From positions 71,167 to 135,166 of the forward strand of contig NZ_LGEA01000096.1 in the NCBI RefSeq assembly GCF_001280065.1: a stretch of 64,000 nucleotides of DNA, given 5' to 3'. Source of the stretch: Streptomyces sp. NRRL B-1140 (GTDB lineage Bacteria > Actinomycetota > Actinomycetes > Streptomycetales > Streptomycetaceae). The notes below the pieces were generated by a model that saw nothing but the letters and a program-made list of their open reading frames with translations, did no database searches and had not been told where the DNA came from. Positions 24,250 through 31,952 of this stretch are shown here, piece by piece. Numbering within the stretch: the first letter of the stretch is position 1; every line of letters starts with the position of its first letter. A program made the position numbers and the translations under genes.

Positions 24250-25272
24250 ATGGACTTCGGACTCGTCCTGCAGACCGACCCGCCCGCCTCGCGGGTGATC
24301 AGCCTGATGAAACGCGCGGAACGGAACGGCTTCACGTACGGCTGGACCTTCGACTCCGCCGTGCTGTGGCAGGAACCGTTCGTGATCTACAGCCAGATCC
24401 TGGCCAACACCACGACCCTGAAGGTCGGGCCGATGGTGACCAACCCGGGCACCCGCACCTGGGAGGTCACCGCCTCCACCTTCGCCACCCTCAACGACAT
24501 GTTCGGCAACCGCACGGTCTGCGGTATCGGCCGCGGCGACTCCGCTATGCGGGTGGCCGGCCGCAAACCCAACACCCTGGCCCGCATCAGCGAGGCCATG
24601 AAGGTCATCCGGGACCTCGCCGGCGGACGGGAGGCCGACCTCGGCGGCGGCACCGTCGTCCGGTTCCCCTGGATCAAGGAGGGCGCCGAACTGCCCGTGT
24701 GGATGGCGGCGTACGGCCCCAAGGCCCTGAAGATGACCGGCGAGGAAGCGGACGGGTTCATCCTCCAGCTGGCCGACCTCTATCTCACCGAGTACATGGT
24801 CAAGGCCGTGAAGGACGCGGCCGTCGCGGCCGGCCGGGACCCCGCCGAGGTGACCGTCTGCGTGGCCGCTCCGGCCTACGTCACCGAGGACGACTCGCCC
24901 GAGGCGCTCGCCCACGCACGCGAGCAGTGCCGCTGGTTCGGCGGCATGGTCGGCAACCACGTCGCCGACCTCGTCTCCAAGTACGGCGAGCACTCCGCCG
25001 CCGTCCCCGACGAACTCACCGACTACATCAAGGCCCGCGAGGGCTACGACTACTCCCACCACGGCCGCGCCGACAACCCGGACACCCGGTTCGTGCCCGA
25101 CGAGATCGTCGACCGGTTCTGCCTCATCGGCCCGGTCGAGAAGCACATCGAGAAGCTGGAGGCGCTGCGGGCGCTCGGCGTGGACCAGTTCGCCGTCTAC
25201 GACATGCACGACGCGCAGGAGGCCGTGATCGAGGCCTACGGATCCCAGGTGATCCCGGCCGTCAACGGCTGA
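24250..25272 (+). CDS. LLM-class (F420/flavin) oxidoreductase of the hydantoinase-linked TIGR03842 type
   Basis: The 340-residue protein is a luciferase-like monooxygenase-fold TIM barrel: MDFGLVLQTDPPASRVI, a characteristic strand order, GIGRGDSAMRVAGRKP and LPVWMAAYGPKALKMTGEEADG (cofactor phosphate region). It resembles the LLM family that repeatedly lies beside dihydropyrimidinase genes. Cofactor may be F420 or FMN; substrate is unproven. In this cluster it is the only redox enzyme, so a role in dihydropyrimidine/pyrimidine interconversion is an attractive inference. ATG 24250 is chosen because TAGGAGT at 24236-24242 gives correct spacing; GTG 24241 overlaps it. Confidence 0.85.
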   Translation: MDFGLVLQTDPPASRVISLMKRAERNGFTYGWTFDSAVLWQEPFVIYSQILANTTTLKVGPMVTNPGTRTWEVTASTFATLNDMFGNRTVCGIGRGDSAMRVAGRKPNTLARISEAMKVIRDLAGGREADLGGGTVVRFPWIKEGAELPVWMAAYGPKALKMTGEEADGFILQLADLYLTEYMVKAVKDAAVAAGRDPAEVTVCVAAPAYVTEDDSPEALAHAREQCRWFGGMVGNHVADLVSKYGEHSAAVPDELTDYIKAREGYDYSHHGRADNPDTRFVPDEIVDRFCLIGPVEKHIEKLEALRALGVDQFAVYDMHDAQEAVIEAYGSQVIPAVNG

Positions 25273-25301
25273 CCTCCGCCGCCGCACACCCCCTGTGAAC
25301 T

Positions 25302-25329
25302 CCCCCTTCCCAGCGGCTCGGGAAGGGGG
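25302..25329 (+). terminator. strong hairpin after the LLM gene
   Basis: CCCCCTTCCC-AGCGGCTC-GGGAAGGGGG is a perfect 10-bp stem starting 30 bases after the LLM stop and ending 81 bases before the permease gene. It is a likely terminator or an attenuator in the permease leader. Confidence 0.7.
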
Positions 25330-25410
25330 CCCAGGACGCTCCACGAGCGCACCCCCCATCGGCTCACCGCACGGCCTTTCCCGTCCCACCTCCCCTGATT
25401 GGCCCGGCCC

Positions 25411-26931
25411 ATGACCGATACCGCTCCCACGGCCCCACCGCCGACCACCCAAGTCACCCTCGCCGACGGCCGGGTGGAGATCGCCCCGGGCGCCCCCGCA
25501 CCGACCGGCCCCTACGCCAACGAGGACCTGCTGCCGGTCCCGGTGGAGAAGCGCACCTGGACGACGTACAACTTCTCCGCCCTGTGGGTCGGCATGGCCC
25601 ACAACACGGCCTCCTGGACCCTCGCCTCCGGTCTCATAGCCGTCGGCATGGACTGGAAGCAGGCGGTGCTCACCATCGCCCTGGCCAACGTGATCGTGCT
25701 GATACCGATGCTGCTCACCGGGCACGCCGGGCCCAAGTACGGCATACCCTTCCCGGTCTTCGCCCGGGCCTCCTTCGGCATCCGCGGCGCCAACCTGCCC
25801 GCCGTCGTACGGGCGTTGGTGGCGTGCGGCTGGTTCGGGATCCAGACCTGGATCGGCGGCGAGGCCATCTTTTTCCTCGCCGGCAAACTCATCGGCAGCG
25901 GCTGGACGGACGCGGCGAAGGTCGGCGGCTACGCCTGGACCATGTGGCTGTCGTTCGCGATCTTCTGGGCGCTCCAGGTCGTCATCATCTACCGGGGCAT
26001 GGAGACGATCCGCCGCTTCGAGAACTGGGCCGCGCCCTTCGTGCTCGTCGGCGCGTTCGTGATGCTGTGGTGGATGAGCGACAAGGCGGGCGGCCTCGGC
26101 CCGCTGTTCGACCAGCCCTCCAAGCTCGGCTGGGGCGCCGACTTCTGGAAACTGTTCGCCCCCGCCCTGATGGGCATGATCGGTTTCTGGTCCACGCTGT
26201 CGCTGAACATCCCCGACTTCACCCGCTACGGCAGGAGCCAGAAGGCACAGACCCGGGGCCAGGCCCTCGGCCTGCCGACCACCATGACCCTGTTCGCCTT
26301 CCTGTCGGTCATGGTCACCTCCGGCTCCCAGGCCGTCTACGGCGAGGCCATCTGGGACCCCGTACAGCTCGCCGCCAAGACCGACAACACGGTGGGCCTG
26401 CTCTTCGCCCTGGTCACGGTGCTGGTGGCGACGCTCTCCGTCAACGTCGCGGCCAACCTGGTCTCGCCGGCGTTCGACTTCTCCAACATCGCGCCCCGGC
26501 GCATCAGTTTCCGGGCCGGTGCCCTCGCCACCTGCGTCCTCGGTGTGCTGATCTTCCCGTGGAAGCTGTACTCCGACCCGCAGGGCTACATCTTCACCTG
26601 GCTCGGGCTGGTCGGCGGCCTGCTCGGCACCGTCGCCGGCATCCTCATCGCCGACTACTGGATCCTGCGCCGCTCCCGGCTCGACCTCGCCGACCTGTAC
26701 CGGCCAGGCGGCCGCTACTGGTACGCGGGCGGCTGGAACTGGCGGGCCGTCGTCGCCTTCGTGGTCGGCGGTGTCCTCGCGGTCGGCGGCGCGAGCTTCA
26801 AGCCGCTGATCGACGGCCGTCCCGTCCCCGCGCTGGCCGATCTGGCCGACTACGGCTGGGCCGTGGGCCTGTGCACCTCGATGATCCTGTATCTGGCGCT
26901 GATGGCCACCCGGGGCCGCAGCACCCGCTGA
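25411..26931 (+). CDS. NCS1-family nucleobase:cation symporter
   Basis: The 506-residue membrane protein has about 12 hydrophobic segments and NCS1 signatures: NEDLLPVPVEKRTWTTYNF, the helix-1 region WVGMAHNTASWTLASGL, GIPFPVFARASFGIRGANLP and NIPDFTRYGRSQ. NCS1 carriers import uracil, allantoin, hydantoins or cytosine with H+ or Na+. Its place after the hydantoinase pathway points to a pyrimidine or hydantoin substrate. ATG 25411 has no strong ribosome site; a TTG at 25399 is in frame. A hairpin separates it from the LLM gene. Confidence 0.92.
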   Translation: MTDTAPTAPPPTTQVTLADGRVEIAPGAPAPTGPYANEDLLPVPVEKRTWTTYNFSALWVGMAHNTASWTLASGLIAVGMDWKQAVLTIALANVIVLIPMLLTGHAGPKYGIPFPVFARASFGIRGANLPAVVRALVACGWFGIQTWIGGEAIFFLAGKLIGSGWTDAAKVGGYAWTMWLSFAIFWALQVVIIYRGMETIRRFENWAAPFVLVGAFVMLWWMSDKAGGLGPLFDQPSKLGWGADFWKLFAPALMGMIGFWSTLSLNIPDFTRYGRSQKAQTRGQALGLPTTMTLFAFLSVMVTSGSQAVYGEAIWDPVQLAAKTDNTVGLLFALVTVLVATLSVNVAANLVSPAFDFSNIAPRRISFRAGALATCVLGVLIFPWKLYSDPQGYIFTWLGLVGGLLGTVAGILIADYWILRRSRLDLADLYRPGGRYWYAGGWNWRAVVAFVVGGVLAVGGASFKPLIDGRPVPALADLADYGWAVGLCTSMILYLALMATRGRSTR

Positions 26932-26944
26932 GGGAGCCCGGCGT

Positions 26945-26978
26945 GCTGGAGAGCGCTCAGTCCTTGTCGCTCTCCAGC
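26945..26978. terminator. 11-bp hairpin partly inside a coding end
   Basis: GCTGGAGAGCG (26945-26955) and CGCTCTCCAGC (26968-26978) form a perfect 11-bp stem with a 12-base loop. The right arm codes for the last residues (LESDKD region) of the convergent DUF3558 gene. It probably terminates both the permease and the DUF3558 transcripts. Confidence 0.6.
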
Positions 26979-27625
26979 GCGGCCACCGCTTCCTTCGCGG
27001 CCTTGATGGCGCCTTTGTTGATCGTGTCCGTGCTCGGCGCCTTCTTCGACTCGAAGTCACTGCCGTTGTAGGTGATCGTCACCAGCGCGTTGGAGGCGCG
27101 GGCGAACACCACGCCCTCGCGGGTCTCCTGCTTGTCCTCCGTCGTCAGATTCACGACCGAGTACGCGCCGTCCCCCAGGCCGGGGACCGCTCCGCCACCG
27201 CTCTGCTTCTCGGTGTGCGCCAGGTACGACCTCCGCGCGGCCTCGTCCGACTCCATGATCTCGTAGGACACGTCGAGCCAGCGGTAGTCGTAGCCCTTGA
27301 GCGCGTTCCAGGAGCAGGTGCGGCGCAGCTCCGCGTCCGTGGAGGGGATCTCCTTGCCGGCCGTCTTGGCGCCCGGCACCAGATCCTCGATGGTCTTCTT
27401 GGCGATGCTCTCGCACGGGGCGGGCGCTGCCGAGTACGCCTTCGACACCGTCGACGTCGACGGCGCCGACTCCGAGCGGGTCTCGGTCTTCTCTTCGGCC
27501 GGCTTGTGCTCGGCGGCCTGCGGCGCGGCGGGCTGACCGGACGACAGCGCCCAGCCCACCGCGGCGAGCACCACCACGGGGGACAGACGGGCGGTCAGGG
27601 CCAGAGGCAGAGGTAGGGAACGCAC
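26957..27625 (-). CDS. DUF3558-like exported protein
   Basis: The 222-residue protein has an N-terminal hydrophobic segment (LALTARLSPVVVLAAVGWAL) then a Ser/Thr/Glu-rich linker and a folded domain from about residue 68 with CESIAKKTIEDLVPG, RRTCSWNA (a likely disulfide pair) and GLGDGAYSVV. This matches actinomycete DUF3558 envelope proteins, which are often lipoproteins, but there is no lipobox cysteine here, so it is either membrane-anchored or secreted. Function is unknown. It is convergent with the permease gene and is a single-gene unit. Confidence 0.78.
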   Translation of the reverse strand: MRSLPLPLALTARLSPVVVLAAVGWALSSGQPAAPQAAEHKPAEEKTETRSESAPSTSTVSKAYSAAPAPCESIAKKTIEDLVPGAKTAGKEIPSTDAELRRTCSWNALKGYDYRWLDVSYEIMESDEAARRSYLAHTEKQSGGGAVPGLGDGAYSVVNLTTEDKQETREGVVFARASNALVTITYNGSDFESKKAPSTDTINKGAIKAAKEAVAALESDKD

Positions 27626-27841
27626 GGCGCCCTTCAGGTGTGGACGGACGGTGCGGAACGGGTCCGCACGGCGGACGGGACGACAGTTTCACATGCGTGC
27701 CCGTGCGGCGGAAGTGCGGCCTCCCCACGCGTTCTGCGGAACACCGTACGTGTCGGCGCGGTCGCGCTGCGCCCGGCCCGGCCTGGCGATGCCGCCCGGG
27801 ACAAGGCCGGACATGCCCCAACTTCCGGCGACAGGAAGGGA

Positions 27842-27869
27842 CATTCACTCCCCGGCATTCACTCCCCGG
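27842..27869. repeat. 14-bp tandem duplication across the LysR stop codon
   Basis: CATTCACTCCCCGG occurs twice back to back (27842-27855 and 27856-27869). The second copy contains the stop codon and last three codons of the minus-strand LysR gene; the first lies just beyond it. It is probably a recent replication-slippage event with no effect on the protein. Confidence 0.8.
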
Positions 27870-28749
27870 TCGACGCCCGCAGCGCGTGGTCGAGGAAGCG
27901 CCGGGTGATCGGCGGCACGGCGCGGGAGCTCAGCCAGGCGATGCCGATGTCCCGGGCACCTCGTACGTCGGTGATCTCCAGATAGCGGATCGGCGACTCC
28001 GGCGCCGCCGTGACGTCCGGCGACGACGGGATCAGGGACACCCCGAGGCCCGCGGCGACCAGACCGCGCAGGGTCTCCACCTCTTCGCCCTCGAAGGCGA
28101 TGACCGGCGCGAAACCGGCCTCGCGGCACAGTCCCGCGGTGATGTCGCGCAGCCCGTAGCCCGGTTTGAGCAGGATGAACCGTTCCTCGGCCACCTCGGC
28201 CAGGCGGATCCGGCGGCGCTTGGCCAGCCGGTGCCGGGACGGAACGGCCAGCCGCAGCGGCTCCACCAGCAGGCGGCGCCACGTGATGAGGGGGTGGCCG
28301 GGGTCGCTGCTGGTGATGACCAGATCCGCCGTCGTGTCCAGGAGGTGCCGCATGAGACCCATTTCGCCGTCCTGGTGCAGCTCGAACTGCGCCTGCGGGA
28401 AGGTCCGCCGGAAGTCGGTGACGAGCCGGGGGACCAGCCAGGTGCCCAGGGTGTGCAGGAAGGCCAGTGAGACCACGCCCGAGTCGGGGTGGACCATCTC
28501 GGCCACCGCTCGCCGGCCCCGGTCGTAGGTGTCGAGCACCCCGTCGACGTACTCCTTGAACACCCGGCCCGCCGGGGTGAGGCGCAGCACGCGCCCGACG
28601 CGCTGCAGGAGCTCGGCACCGACCTCGTCCTCCAGCCGGGCCAGGGCGCGGGACAGCGCGGGCTGGGTGATGCCGGCGTCCGTCGCGGCGTCGGTCACCG
28701 TCGTCCCCTCCGCGACGGACCGGAAGGAACGCAGCACCTGGAGATCCAT
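27859..28749 (-). CDS. LysR-family transcriptional regulator
   Basis: The 296-residue protein has an N-terminal winged HTH (MDLQVLRSFRSVAEGTTVTD, then AGITQPALSRALARLEDEVGAELLQR) and a periplasmic-binding-like effector domain (about 90-290). It lies last in a minus-strand row with FUSC, AEC permease and malic enzyme genes and is the probable regulator of that module. ATG 28749 gives the standard family N terminus; ATG 28770 is in frame and would add seven residues. The likely ligand, from context, is an organic acid such as malate. Confidence 0.9.
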   Translation of the reverse strand: MDLQVLRSFRSVAEGTTVTDAATDAGITQPALSRALARLEDEVGAELLQRVGRVLRLTPAGRVFKEYVDGVLDTYDRGRRAVAEMVHPDSGVVSLAFLHTLGTWLVPRLVTDFRRTFPQAQFELHQDGEMGLMRHLLDTTADLVITSSDPGHPLITWRRLLVEPLRLAVPSRHRLAKRRRIRLAEVAEERFILLKPGYGLRDITAGLCREAGFAPVIAFEGEEVETLRGLVAAGLGVSLIPSSPDVTAAPESPIRYLEITDVRGARDIGIAWLSSRAVPPITRRFLDHALRASTGE

Positions 28750-28940
28750 GGTGCCATTCTGCCCCGTCATGGGTCGCCGACGACCCAGGCGGCTGCGGCA
28801 TGGATCGACCCGCCGGGCCGCTGCCCGCGGGCAAGCCGGCCGGGAGCCGAATCCCAGGGCGAGAGCCGCTGCCGGGCAGGGACACGTGCTGCGGGGCCGG
28901 GAACCGCCGACCGTCCGGGGACCCGCGCCGCCCGTGCTCG

Positions 28941-30680
28941 CTACGAGGCCGGGTTCGCCGTACCCGCCACCACGCTTCCGGTCACCTGGTCGCAGAGCTG
29001 TTCGGCCGCGGTGATCGCGCTCTCCCAGTCGGGCAGCGGCCGCCCGCGGCGGGACGGTTCGCGCCGGGCGTGAGCGACCGTGCGGCGCGCCTCGGCCAGC
29101 TGGTGATAGGCGGTACGACGCAGCGACTGCCGCTGGACCGGGCCCGCTTCCGGCGCGGCGTCGCGGTAGCGCCGTGCGGCGGCGACGGCGGCCTCGGTCT
29201 GTGCCTCGGCGCGGTGAGCGGCGGAGTCCGGCCACACCGCGAAGTGCGCGACGAGCACCAGCGCCGACGCAAGCGCCGTGTCCACCACCCGCGTGCCGTA
29301 CAACGGACGGTGGTCGCCCAGCAGGTCGAGCAGTACGAACACGACGGCGGTCAGGCCCAGCGTGGCGAGCGCGTAGTGGTGCCGCACGCCGATGGCCATG
29401 AGTGCGCCGAACACGGCCACGACGCCCACCACGGCGTACGTACCGGTGGCCGCCGCGGACACCGCCCCGATCGCGGCCACCCCGACGATCGTGCCGACGC
29501 ACCGGTGCAGTGCGCGCGGGAACAGCGGCCCGAAGTCGGGCTTGTAGACGAAGGCCACCGTCATGGGCAGCCAGTAACCGCGAGGCCGGTGCAGCACCTC
29601 CGCGAGCACATGGGCGGCGAGCACGCACCCGGCCAGCAGCAGCGCGTACCGCACCCGCGCCGCCCGCCCGGGCCCGTCGTGCGCCGGCAGGCGCAACTCC
29701 AGGTCGGTCCCGTCCGGTTCACCGTCCACAGCGGTGACGAGTTCGGCCAGGGCGCGCCTGCCCGGAGACCCGGTCACCGGTGCGGGCGGCGCCGCACGCT
29801 CCTCCGAGGCCGCGAGGTGGTCCGGCAGAAGACGTCCGGCCAGGTGCCGCGGCACACCGGTGAGGGAGGGCGGAAGCGCACGACCTTCCCACACCACCGC
29901 CGTCACGGCCTCACCCAGCCGCACGGCGTAGTGGAACGCCTGGACCAGGTCACCCGTTTCGTCCCGCTGCCGCCGCCCGCGCGGGGCGAGGTGGGGGGCC
30001 ATCACCTCGTGGGCGTGGTTCAGGGCCAGCGTCATCCGCAGGCGCGCCTCCTCGGCGGCCCCGGTGCCCGCGGCGGTCAGCGCCTCGCCCGCGCTCCGGT
30101 ACACGGCGAGCACGGCGGCCCGTTCGACGTGGTACCGGCGCCACAGCCACGGCGCCGCGGACAGCACGAGGACGAGCGCGACACCGGCGAGCAGCGCCAG
30201 CGGCGGCTGCCACCACGGCCCCGGCACGGGGATGCCACTGCCGATCGTCACGCCGAGCAGCAGGTGCATGCCCGACACGGACGCGATCCGCCCGCGCAGG
30301 CCGACACAGCCCGCCACGAGCGCGGCCGTCACCAGACACCCCGCCACCGCCGCCGTCTGCCCGGTGCGCAGGGCGACTTCACCGGCGAGCAGACCGAGCG
30401 CGCTGGACACCCCGGTCCAGCCCAGCCGCCGCACCCGGACCCGGTACGGATCGGAACCGTCCTGGCTCACCCCCCACAGGGCGCCGATGGCGGCGATCGC
30501 CGAGAGCACGACCCACCCCGTGGCGAGCCCGACGAGCAGGGGCAGCGCCAGCGCGACCGCCCCCCGCGCCGCCGCGGCGAACGGCAGGGATCCGGGCAGG
30601 CGCCGGACAACGGAGCGCGGCCACGCCGGCCGCGACGGGCGGCGCGGGCGGCCCGGTCGCGAGTCTGCAGCCGAGGTCAT
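28941..30680 (-). CDS. FUSC-family (aromatic/organic acid efflux type) membrane protein
   Basis: The 579-residue protein has two sets of hydrophobic helices (about 35-185 and 350-490) separated by a soluble helical section, the duplicated layout of FUSC/YccS proteins. GYWLPMTVAFVYKPDFGPLFPRALHRCVGTIVG is the hallmark FUSC motif region, here at about residue 375. Such proteins are implicated in export of aromatic acids or fusaric acid. ATG 30680 has AAGGACA upstream. It lies 86 bases after the AEC gene and may share its transcript. Confidence 0.85.
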   Translation of the reverse strand: MTSAADSRPGRPRRPSRPAWPRSVVRRLPGSLPFAAAARGAVALALPLLVGLATGWVVLSAIAAIGALWGVSQDGSDPYRVRVRRLGWTGVSSALGLLAGEVALRTGQTAAVAGCLVTAALVAGCVGLRGRIASVSGMHLLLGVTIGSGIPVPGPWWQPPLALLAGVALVLVLSAAPWLWRRYHVERAAVLAVYRSAGEALTAAGTGAAEEARLRMTLALNHAHEVMAPHLAPRGRRQRDETGDLVQAFHYAVRLGEAVTAVVWEGRALPPSLTGVPRHLAGRLLPDHLAASEERAAPPAPVTGSPGRRALAELVTAVDGEPDGTDLELRLPAHDGPGRAARVRYALLLAGCVLAAHVLAEVLHRPRGYWLPMTVAFVYKPDFGPLFPRALHRCVGTIVGVAAIGAVSAAATGTYAVVGVVAVFGALMAIGVRHHYALATLGLTAVVFVLLDLLGDHRPLYGTRVVDTALASALVLVAHFAVWPDSAAHRAEAQTEAAVAAARRYRDAAPEAGPVQRQSLRRTAYHQLAEARRTVAHARREPSRRGRPLPDWESAITAAEQLCDQVTGSVVAGTANPAS

Positions 30681-30766
30681 GAGGCTGTGTCCTTTCGGGT
30701 GGTGAACCAGAGGTCGGGCGCGGAGCGCGAGAGACGCGGCCCCCAAACGCACCGTTCCGGCCGGGG

Positions 30767-31825
30767 TCAGCCGACGAGCTCGATGAGCAGGGGCAGGGTG
30801 ACGAAGGAGAGGAGCAGGCTCAGCACGACGGCGGAGCCGACGGTCCGCACGTCCTCGGCCGAGCCGTGCCGGGCGGCGAACATCAGGGGGACGGGCGAGA
30901 CCGGGAACGCGAGGATCAGCGCGGCCTGGGCGGCGACCGCCCCGGAGGTCAGGAGCAGCCCCGTCCCGTAGACGAGCAGGGGCAGGAGGACCACGCTGGT
31001 GAGCGAGACCGCCCACACGGCGGGGGACAGCGCGGGCCGGCCGATCCGGGCGACGGAGACGCCGACGTACAGCAGGGCCGTCGCCGAGGCGGCGCCCGCC
31101 AGCAGACTCAGCGCGGAGCCGGCGACCTCCGGCACACCGACCCCGGCGACCGACAGCACCAGGCCCAGGACGGGTCCCCAGCAGAACGGCTCGCGCAGCG
31201 CGTGCCCGACGGTGTGCAGCACGGAGGGGCGAGGGCCGGGCGCCCCGGCCTCGGCGGGGGCCGGCTTGGCGGCCGCCTCGGGCGCACTCCCGCCGACGGT
31301 GGCCAGGACGGGCTGCCGTGCGGGGGCCGCCGCCCCGGCGGTGACCGTCCGGGGCTCCGGATGTCCGGGCAGGCCGAGGAGGATCAGGACGACCGGGTCG
31401 AGGACGACGTTGACGATGATGCCCGCGACGGCGATCGGCACGGCGGCCTCGGCGGTCCCGAACAGGCCGCCCAGGATGGACGTGCCCATGAAGGCGTACT
31501 GCGGCTGGACGCAGGCCAGCGCGAACAGGGCCGCCCGCCGCAGCGGCCGGCGGGCCGCGAGGCGCAGCACGCCCAGCAGGACGGCGTACACGGCGAGAAA
31601 CCCGAAGGCCAGCAGGCCCACCAGGGGCAGTTGCTCGACCAGCACGTGCCGTGGCGTCTGCCAGATGCTCAGCAACAGGGCGGCCGGAAGCGCCAGTTGC
31701 ATGGTCAGCTCGCGCAGTGCCTGGGCGCCGCCCGCGTCGAAGAGCGCCCGGCGGCCGGTGCCGTAGCCGACCAGGATGAGGAGGAAGACCGGCACCACGA
31801 CGGTGAAGATCTCGGCGAAAGACAT
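30767..31825 (-). CDS. AEC-family transporter (malate-permease type)
   Basis: The 352-residue protein has about ten hydrophobic helices in two halves (1-165 and 215-352) separated by a Pro/Ala-rich cytoplasmic loop, typical of auxin-efflux-carrier/malate permease proteins; the conserved membrane motif region reads LQYAFMG-like (QPQYAFMGTSILG). It follows the malic enzyme gene, so malate or another dicarboxylate is the likely substrate. ATG 31825 follows AAAGGA by 11 bases; a TTG 24 bases upstream is also possible. A motif shared with the malic enzyme upstream region lies at 31875-31887. Confidence 0.85.
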   Translation of the reverse strand: MSFAEIFTVVVPVFLLILVGYGTGRRALFDAGGAQALRELTMQLALPAALLLSIWQTPRHVLVEQLPLVGLLAFGFLAVYAVLLGVLRLAARRPLRRAALFALACVQPQYAFMGTSILGGLFGTAEAAVPIAVAGIIVNVVLDPVVLILLGLPGHPEPRTVTAGAAAPARQPVLATVGGSAPEAAAKPAPAEAGAPGPRPSVLHTVGHALREPFCWGPVLGLVLSVAGVGVPEVAGSALSLLAGAASATALLYVGVSVARIGRPALSPAVWAVSLTSVVLLPLLVYGTGLLLTSGAVAAQAALILAFPVSPVPLMFAARHGSAEDVRTVGSAVVLSLLLSFVTLPLLIELVG

Positions 31826-31874
31826 GACTGCGTCAATCCTTTGGAGCAAGGCGGGGCGCGACCGTGCGGTCCGG

Positions 31875-31887
31875 TGACGCTGTGTCA
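31875..31887 (-). promoter_or_regulatory. candidate LysR operator upstream of AEC gene
   Basis: On the minus strand TGACACAGCGTCA fits the LysR T-N11-A pattern with TGAC/GTCA arms. An expanded version, TGACACACAGCGTCA, lies at the same distance (about 45-60 bases) before the malic enzyme gene, which argues for shared control. Confidence 0.5.
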
Positions 31888-31952
31888 GAGGGCCGGGAGA
31901 GTCCGGTCGGCGGCCCCTTGGGGGGTGTGGAGCGGTATCCGGGCGGGGCCGG

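Noticed and set aside
24235..27060. Open frame of over 900 codons on the minus strand opposite the LLM and permease genes.
   Set aside because: It spans two well-recognised plus-strand genes and encodes compositionally biased sequence without motifs.
30680..30692. Near match (TGAGGCTGTGTCC) to the malate-module motif at the FUSC start codon.
   Set aside because: It overlaps the start codon and ribosome site and has lost one arm; likely coincidence.
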